From positions 1-13,007 of the forward strand of contig DJUV01000105.1 in the NCBI GenBank assembly GCA_002440625.1: DNA of 13,007 nt. The letters run 5' to 3'. Position 1 is the stretch's first letter. Each line of letters starts with the position of its first letter. Source of the DNA: Rhodobacteraceae bacterium UBA6273. GTDB taxonomy: Bacteria; Pseudomonadota; Alphaproteobacteria; Rhodobacterales; Rhodobacteraceae. The notes beneath the pieces were generated by a model. That model had not been told where the DNA came from. It did no database searches and saw only the letters and a list, made by a program, of their open reading frames with translations. Below, piece by piece: positions 6,660 through 13,007 of the stretch. The translations under genes and the position numbers were made by a program.

Positions 6660-7350
6660 GATCAGCAATGCCACTGGCGGATATGGCAAGACCACCATCA
6701 TCCGCGACGTCGCCTTGCAGGTCGCAAAGGGTGAGGTCGTCGCCCTTCTGGGCCGGAACGGTGTCGGCAAGTCGACCCTGATGCGCTACGCGACAGGGCT
6801 GATCCCGCCGATGGGCGGGCAGGTCGAGATCGGCGGCCAGATCGCGCCGCCGACGCCGGCCAAGCGCGCCAAGCTCGGCCTCGGATATGTGCCGCAGGGG
6901 CGGTTCGTGTTCCCGCGCATGACGGTGACCGAGAACATCGCCGTCGCCGCCGCCAGCAATGGCCACAGCGCCAGGGATGCCGTCGCCGAAGCCATGGCCG
7001 ACTTTCCGATGCTGAAACCCAAGGCCAACGATCTCGCCGGCGGGCTTTCCGGCGGGCAGCAGCAGGTTCTGGCGCTGGCTCGCGCGCTGGCAATCCGGCC
7101 GAAGATCCTGTTGCTGGATGAGCCGACCGAAGGGGTGCAGCCCTCGATCATTGACGAGATGGCCGGCATCCTGAAACGGATCAACCACGAGCGCGGCATC
7201 GCCATCCTGGTGGCCGAGCAGGATCTGGACTTCTGCCTGTCAATCGCCAGCCGCGCCTATGTCATGGAGAAGGGTTCGATCCGTCTGGAAACCGACCGCG
7301 AAAGCCTGAAGGCCGACAAGGCGCTTCAACAGCAATTGCTGGGGGTCTGA
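6652..7350 (+). CDS. UrtE/LivF-type ABC transporter ATP-binding protein
   Basis: This is the second ATPase of the amide/urea-type importer, acting on the cytoplasmic face with the UrtD-type domain. It has 232 residues, normal for the family. ATG 6652 overlaps the end of the preceding ATPase frame by 8 bases, a coupling arrangement usual in these operons; GGGAGG lies just upstream. Visible motifs are Walker A GRNGVGKST (about residues 35-43), Q-loop YVPQGRFVFP, signature LSGGQQQVLALARA, Walker B ILLLDEPTEGVQPSII and VAEQDLDF. The LDEPTEGxQPSII string is characteristic of UrtE. Glutamine at the H-loop position is normal for LivF/UrtE proteins and not a defect. Unlike the preceding transporter genes this one is uninterrupted. 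Substrate cannot be read from the ATPase; the neighbourhood suggests an amide or ureido compound. Confidence 0.9.
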   Translation: MFRISNATGGYGKTTIIRDVALQVAKGEVVALLGRNGVGKSTLMRYATGLIPPMGGQVEIGGQIAPPTPAKRAKLGLGYVPQGRFVFPRMTVTENIAVAAASNGHSARDAVAEAMADFPMLKPKANDLAGGLSGGQQQVLALARALAIRPKILLLDEPTEGVQPSIIDEMAGILKRINHERGIAILVAEQDLDFCLSIASRAYVMEKGSIRLETDRESLKADKALQQQLLGV

Positions 7351-7351
7351 G

Positions 7352-7507
7352 ATGAAGGACGACGTCACTCTGACGCAGGATCAGCAGTCCCGCATTTCCA
7401 GAACGCTCGCGCGCATCCGCGAAGGATTGGCGCGGTTTTCCGCCACGGAGCCGCCTGAGCCCGCCCCCACTTTCAAGCCGGAGGCTTTCGATGACCAACC
7501 CCGTTGA
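7352..7507 (+). CDS. AtzG/DUF4089-like small amidase partner peptide
   Basis: This is a 51-residue open frame that starts one base after the stop of the UrtE-like gene and overlaps the amidase start by 17 bases. A helical segment (RISRTLARIREGLARF, residues 14-29) is followed by a proline-rich end EPPEPAPTFKPEAF. This resembles AtzG/DUF4089 peptides, whose C-terminus carries a motif of the form EPAPxFxP. In the cyanuric acid pathway AtzG is a GatC-like partner that assembles with the amidase AtzE. Known AtzG is about 68 residues, so this one is short at its N-terminus. Position immediately before an amidase is the expected context. It is likely a subunit or stabiliser of the amidase; this is inferred from motif and place. 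Confidence 0.68.
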   Translation: MKDDVTLTQDQQSRISRTLARIREGLARFSATEPPEPAPTFKPEAFDDQPR

Positions 7508-8858
7508 AAGCCTGTCCGGCCAGGTCGCGGCCTTGGCCGGAGGCTCCGCAACGCCAAGCTCTCTGGCAGAACACGCGCTTGAGCGCGCGGCAGAGCTTGG
7601 CGATCTGAACGCCTTCGTTGCTTTGGACCCCGGAACCATCCTCGCCCAGGCCAAGGCGGCAACGGCACGCCGAAAGGCCGGGCGGGCGCTGAGCGCGATC
7701 GACGGCATCCCGATCGCAGTCAAGGACAACTACCTGACCCGCGATTTTCCGACCACCGCCTGCTCGCGCGCCTTGCCGGGCGAAAGCGACGGCGTCGATG
7801 CGACAGTCGTTGCCAAACTGCGGGCCGCAGGCGCCGTGATTTTCGGCAAGACCAACATGCATGAATGGGCTTACGGCGCGACGAATGGCACATCGTCCTT
7901 CGGCCCCACGCTCAACCCCCATGACAAGGGCCGGATCACCGGCGGCAGCAGTGGCGGCTCGGCCGCAGCGGTGGCCGCCGGCATCGTTGGTGCAGCACTT
8001 GGCAGCGATACGGGCGGATCGGTGCGCATTCCGTCGGCTGCCTGTGGCATCTACGGCTTCAAGCCAGGTTACGGACGCGCCTCGCGCCATGGCGTCCTTG
8101 CGCTCAGTTGGTCTCTGGACGCGCCGGGACCGCTGGCACGAGAGCTTGACGATATCGAACGGCTGCTGCCCTACTTCCTTGGCCCTGACTCTGCCGACCC
8201 TTCCACCTTTGGCTCGGTGCCGATGCAGCCCACCGGGTTTCGCGCCGAGCCTTTGCTGCTTGCCCTGACCGGCAAGGGGCTTGAGCGTTCGGACGAGGTA
8301 GAGGCCGCCCTTGCCGCGGCCTTGCGGGCGGGTGGAATGCCGGTCGCCGAGGCGGAGCTGCCGGCGATCGACAGCTACTTCGCGGCATGGGAAGCGATCC
8401 TGCACTGCGAGGCCACCGCCTATCACCGGGAACGTCTGGCGACCTCTGCGGCAGGCTTTTCGCCGGTGACGCTCGCGCATCTGAAGGCCGGGACACAGAT
8501 CACCGCCGATGAATATCTTCGGGCACAGGCCATCAGGACCTCCTTCGTCGAGATGCTTCTGAAACGAATGGGGAAATGGGACGCACTGGTGTTGCCGACA
8601 TTGCCGGTCGTGGCCCCTCTGGTCGGGGAAGACTGGCAAGAGTTTGGTGGACGCAAGGTAACGACGCAGGATAGCATGACCTGGTTCTGCTGGATCGGAA
8701 ACCTTGCGGGCCTTCCATGTGTGACGATTCCGGTTCCGAACTCCGGTTCCGGGCTGCCGGTAGGAATGATGCTGATGGGCCGCCCCGGGAAAGACGAGGA
8801 CTTGCTGGCAATCGCCAAGATGCTGGATAGCCGGATCAACGGAAAGGCGACATCTTGA
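7491..8858 (+). CDS. Amidase signature family hydrolase, AtzE-like
   Basis: This cytoplasmic 455-residue amidase should hydrolyse a C-N amide bond with release of ammonia or an amine. The full Lys-cisSer-Ser triad is visible at the family spacing: K78 (IPIAVKDN), S153 in GGSSGGSAAA, and the nucleophile S177 in SDTGGSVRIP (75 and 24 residues apart, as in well-studied amidases). The signature core runs from about residue 71 to 215. The small upstream peptide points to the AtzE/biuret-type subgroup rather than GatA, because there is no tRNA-dependent partner nearby. ATG 7491 lies inside the peptide gene, with GGAGGC upstream. The TGA (8856-8858) overlaps the TTG start of the next gene by 4 bases. 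Substrate is not determined; an amide or ureido compound imported by the adjacent transporter is the simplest reading. Confidence 0.88.
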   Translation: MTNPVESLSGQVAALAGGSATPSSLAEHALERAAELGDLNAFVALDPGTILAQAKAATARRKAGRALSAIDGIPIAVKDNYLTRDFPTTACSRALPGESDGVDATVVAKLRAAGAVIFGKTNMHEWAYGATNGTSSFGPTLNPHDKGRITGGSSGGSAAAVAAGIVGAALGSDTGGSVRIPSAACGIYGFKPGYGRASRHGVLALSWSLDAPGPLARELDDIERLLPYFLGPDSADPSTFGSVPMQPTGFRAEPLLLALTGKGLERSDEVEAALAAALRAGGMPVAEAELPAIDSYFAAWEAILHCEATAYHRERLATSAAGFSPVTLAHLKAGTQITADEYLRAQAIRTSFVEMLLKRMGKWDALVLPTLPVVAPLVGEDWQEFGGRKVTTQDSMTWFCWIGNLAGLPCVTIPVPNSGSGLPVGMMLMGRPGKDEDLLAIAKMLDSRINGKATS

Positions 8859-9991
8859 GCAGGCCGGGCCTGAGGATCGGAGTCCTCTTTTCGCAGTCAG
8901 GACCGATGGCGATGACAGAGAATGCCCATATCAAGGGCATCCTTCTGGCTTGCGAAGAGATCAACGGGGGCGGTGGCATAGCGGGGCGGATGATCGACCC
9001 GATCATCCTGGACCCGGCCGGGTCGGATGCGCGCTATGCCGCGCTTGCCACCGAACTCTTGCTGAAGCACCGGGCCAACGTCATCTTCGGCGCCTGTCTT
9101 TCGACCAGCCGCAAGGCCGTGCTGCCGGTGGTCGAACGGTTCAACGGTATCCTCTTCTACCCGTCGGTCTACGGGGGGTTCGAGTATTCGCCGAACGTGG
9201 TTTACGGTGGGGCGGTGCCGAACCAGGTTGTGCTGCCCTTGCTCGAATACCTTCTTCAGAACCGGGGGAAGCGGTTTGCCCTGATTGGCTCGGACACGCT
9301 TTACGCCCGCGAAGTGAACCGTATCGTCATGGAGTTTCTTGCGGAAAGCGGCGGGGAAATCGCTCTGGAAACCTATGCACCGCTCGGCGCAACGGAGGGA
9401 CACTTCGGGGTCATCCTCTCGCGACTGTCGGACGGGGGCGCGGATGCGATCATTTCCACGGTCGTCGGCGAAGACAGCATCTCGCTCTACAACGCATTTT
9501 CCGCGGCCGGGCTGAACGGAGAGCGGCTGCCCATCGCTTCGCTCACCACGACAGAATCCGAACTGGGGCGTATCCGGCCGGAGGCGCGAGTCGGCCATAT
9601 CTCGGTCACGTCCTATTTTTCGACCCTCCCGTTGCCAGCAAGCGTTTCGTTCCGCAGCGCGTTTCACCAGCGTTTCGGCAGCGGTGAAGAACCGGGCGTC
9701 TACAGTCAGGTCTGCTATTCGCAGGTCCATATGTTCGCCGATGCCGTGCGCCAGGCCGGCAGCGATGAAACCGACACCCTGCTGTCTGCACTGTCCGGCG
9801 CGGTCCTCAAGGGTCCGGCCGGCGATCTTTTCCTGGATACGGATACCAATCACGCCTCGCTTCGGCCGCTGATCGGCAAAGCTGCGGCGGACGGCACCTT
9901 CGAGATCATCTGGCGGGGTGCGAATGTCATTCGACCGGACCCCTATCTGGTGGGCTACGACCGGTCGGTCGCAGGGCGCATGACAGCATGA
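8855..9991 (+). CDS. amiC: AmiC-like cytoplasmic amide sensor / negative regulator
   Basis: This 378-residue protein has the type I periplasmic-binding-protein fold but no signal peptide: it starts directly at RIGVLFSQSGPMA. That is the hallmark of AmiC, which binds small amides in the cytoplasm and holds AmiR inactive until ligand arrives. Shared AmiC strings include VLPVVERFNGILFYPS, GFEYSPNVVYGGAVPNQ, FALIGSDTLYARE, STVVGEDS, PIASLTTTESEL and IRPDPY near the C-terminus. The TTG start at 8855 overlaps the amidase stop, and the stop overlaps the next start as ATGA (9988-9991), so sensor and antiterminator are translationally coupled as in the classical ami operon. Ligand specificity could differ from acetamide. 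Regulatory role is by homology; gene integrity is directly seen. Confidence 0.9.
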   Translation: MSRPGLRIGVLFSQSGPMAMTENAHIKGILLACEEINGGGGIAGRMIDPIILDPAGSDARYAALATELLLKHRANVIFGACLSTSRKAVLPVVERFNGILFYPSVYGGFEYSPNVVYGGAVPNQVVLPLLEYLLQNRGKRFALIGSDTLYAREVNRIVMEFLAESGGEIALETYAPLGATEGHFGVILSRLSDGGADAIISTVVGEDSISLYNAFSAAGLNGERLPIASLTTTESELGRIRPEARVGHISVTSYFSTLPLPASVSFRSAFHQRFGSGEEPGVYSQVCYSQVHMFADAVRQAGSDETDTLLSALSGAVLKGPAGDLFLDTDTNHASLRPLIGKAAADGTFEIIWRGANVIRPDPYLVGYDRSVAGRMTA

Positions 9992-10587
9992 CCGAAGAGA
10001 CTTCGTCTCGAAGCGATACGTTGTTGCGCCGGCTGCGGCGGATGCGCGTGCTTGTCATTCACCCCGACGATCCCGAACGGGAAATGTTTCTGGCCCATCT
10101 TCGGCGGATCGGCTGTCAGGTTGAAAGCATCTGGCCCGCACCGTCGTCCCTGCCTGATAAGGCCGATGTCGTCCTTTTCCTGGTCAACCGAATTCACGAC
10201 AAGGGAGCCTTGTCCTGGATGTCGACGGCGGACGATATCGCCCGCATCGGCATCATCTCGTTCGAGACGCCGGAGATCCTGGAAGAACTGGAACGCCTGC
10301 ACGTTCATGGCGTGCTGTCCAAACCCATCCGCCTCTTCGGTGTGCTTGCGGCTCTTACGACTGCAATCAGCCTCGTGCGCCGCGAAGCACGGCTGAACAA
10401 GCGTATCCTCGCCCTGGACAATACCCTGAAAGCCCGCCGCAAAGTCGAGAAGGCGGTCCAGATCCTCGCCGAAAACCGCTCGATCTCCGAGGCGGAGGCC
10501 TACGCGCGTATCCGGGAACGTTCGATGCAGTCAAAGGAAAGCATATCAAGCATTGCGGATGCGATTGTCGCGGCGAGCGATATATGA
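9988..10587 (+). CDS. amiR: AmiR-like ANTAR-domain transcription antiterminator
   Basis: This 199-residue RNA-binding antiterminator matches the AmiR plan. It has a receiver-like domain (residues about 18-125: MRVLVIHPDDPE, LRRIGCQVESIWPAP, HVHGVLSKPIRLFGVL), a coiled coil (about 128-155, RREARLNKRILALDNTL) and a C-terminal ANTAR domain (about 140-196: KAVQILAENRSISEAEAYAR, then QSKESISSIADAIV). The strand end where phosphorylated receivers carry Asp reads VVLFLVN, with no acid, so this is a pseudoreceiver controlled by protein contact and not phosphorylation, as known for AmiR. It is coupled to the AmiC-like gene by ATGA overlap. Its probable target is the hairpin/terminator leader at 2560-2631, so the operon would be self-regulated from its last gene. 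It is the last gene of the operon, 95 bases from convergent gyrB. Confidence 0.92.
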   Translation: MTEETSSRSDTLLRRLRRMRVLVIHPDDPEREMFLAHLRRIGCQVESIWPAPSSLPDKADVVLFLVNRIHDKGALSWMSTADDIARIGIISFETPEILEELERLHVHGVLSKPIRLFGVLAALTTAISLVRREARLNKRILALDNTLKARRKVEKAVQILAENRSISEAEAYARIRERSMQSKESISSIADAIVAASDI

Positions 10588-10614
10588 CACCCGTCTAGGT
10601 GAAATTCGCCGGAC

Positions 10615-10682
10615 GCAACACTATGGGCAAATCGCGCAAAGCTATGCTTAGAACGCAAGGCTTTGCGCAATCCTACACCGCC

Positions 10683-10683
<1 letters not shown>
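10615..10683. repeat. Direct repeat copy B with internal hairpin, between the amiR-like gene and gyrB
   Basis: This is the partner of 1617-1684. It contains a perfect 8-bp inverted repeat GCGCAAAG (10634-10641)/CTTTGCGC (10661-10668), extended by two more pairs after one mismatch. It fills most of the 95-base gap between convergent genes and ends exactly at the gyrB stop codon. Lying between converging genes it may act as a bidirectional transcription stop, although neither strand has a real T-run after the stem. It could also be a dispersed palindromic repeat. Confidence 0.65.

Positions 10684-13007
<2,324 letters not shown>

Noticed and set aside
4959..6770. 603-codon minus-strand open frame
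   Set aside because: Antisense to the permease and ATPase genes. Its translation is a low-complexity string rich in D, R, P and Q with no domain, and it spans two unrelated genes.
7473..8639. 388-codon minus-strand open frame
   Set aside because: Antisense shadow of the amidase, whose full catalytic triad is on the plus strand.

Overview
The window looks like a piece of a high-GC alphaproteobacterial genome, most likely Rhodobacterales. The basis is the GyrB sequence type, GC-rich third codon positions, and the style of the insertion-sequence remnants. This is inference from sequence character; no database was searched.

Layout. Bases 1-48 may hold the last codons of an upstream gene, possibly an ABC exporter. 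Bases 49-2513 are an insertion-sequence graveyard with no intact gene. It holds an IS5-type transposase C-terminal remnant (about 359-543, minus), a degenerate IS3-family element (about 544-1605), a 68-bp sequence repeated near the right end (1617-1684), a 61-bp AT-rich inverted-repeat structure (1844-1904), and a second IS5-type remnant (about 2048-2270, minus). From about 2524 to 10587 runs one long plus-strand operon. The window ends with convergent gyrB (10683-13007, minus, 5' end outside the window).

The operon. A leader with a candidate promoter, small hairpins and an intrinsic-type terminator precedes five ABC transporter components of the urea/short-chain-amide (Urt/Fmd) type: a periplasmic binding protein, a LivH/UrtB-type permease, a LivM/UrtC-type permease fused to a UrtD-type ATPase, and a separate UrtE-type ATPase. 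Next come a 51-residue AtzG/DUF4089-like peptide, an AtzE-like amidase with a complete Lys-Ser-Ser triad, an AmiC-like cytoplasmic amide sensor, and an AmiR-like ANTAR antiterminator. The last genes are translationally coupled, with start/stop overlaps of 4-17 bases. Read together, this is an amide or ureido-compound uptake-and-hydrolysis module. It appears to carry its own ligand-controlled antitermination switch: AmiC would bind the ligand and release AmiR, which would bind the nascent leader RNA and prevent termination before the first gene.

The main oddity is that three transporter components carry separate lesions: a -1 frameshift in the binding protein, a +1 frameshift in a 9-G tract in the first permease, and an in-frame amber codon at the start of the fused ATPase domain. 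The UrtE-like ATPase, amidase and both regulators are open. This is either recent decay of uptake with the sensing and hydrolysis genes retained, a switchable state at the G tract, or sequencing error. An imperfect 68-bp direct repeat (about 83 % by hand alignment) brackets the operon and the second IS remnant, which raises the possibility that the block was inserted next to gyrB.
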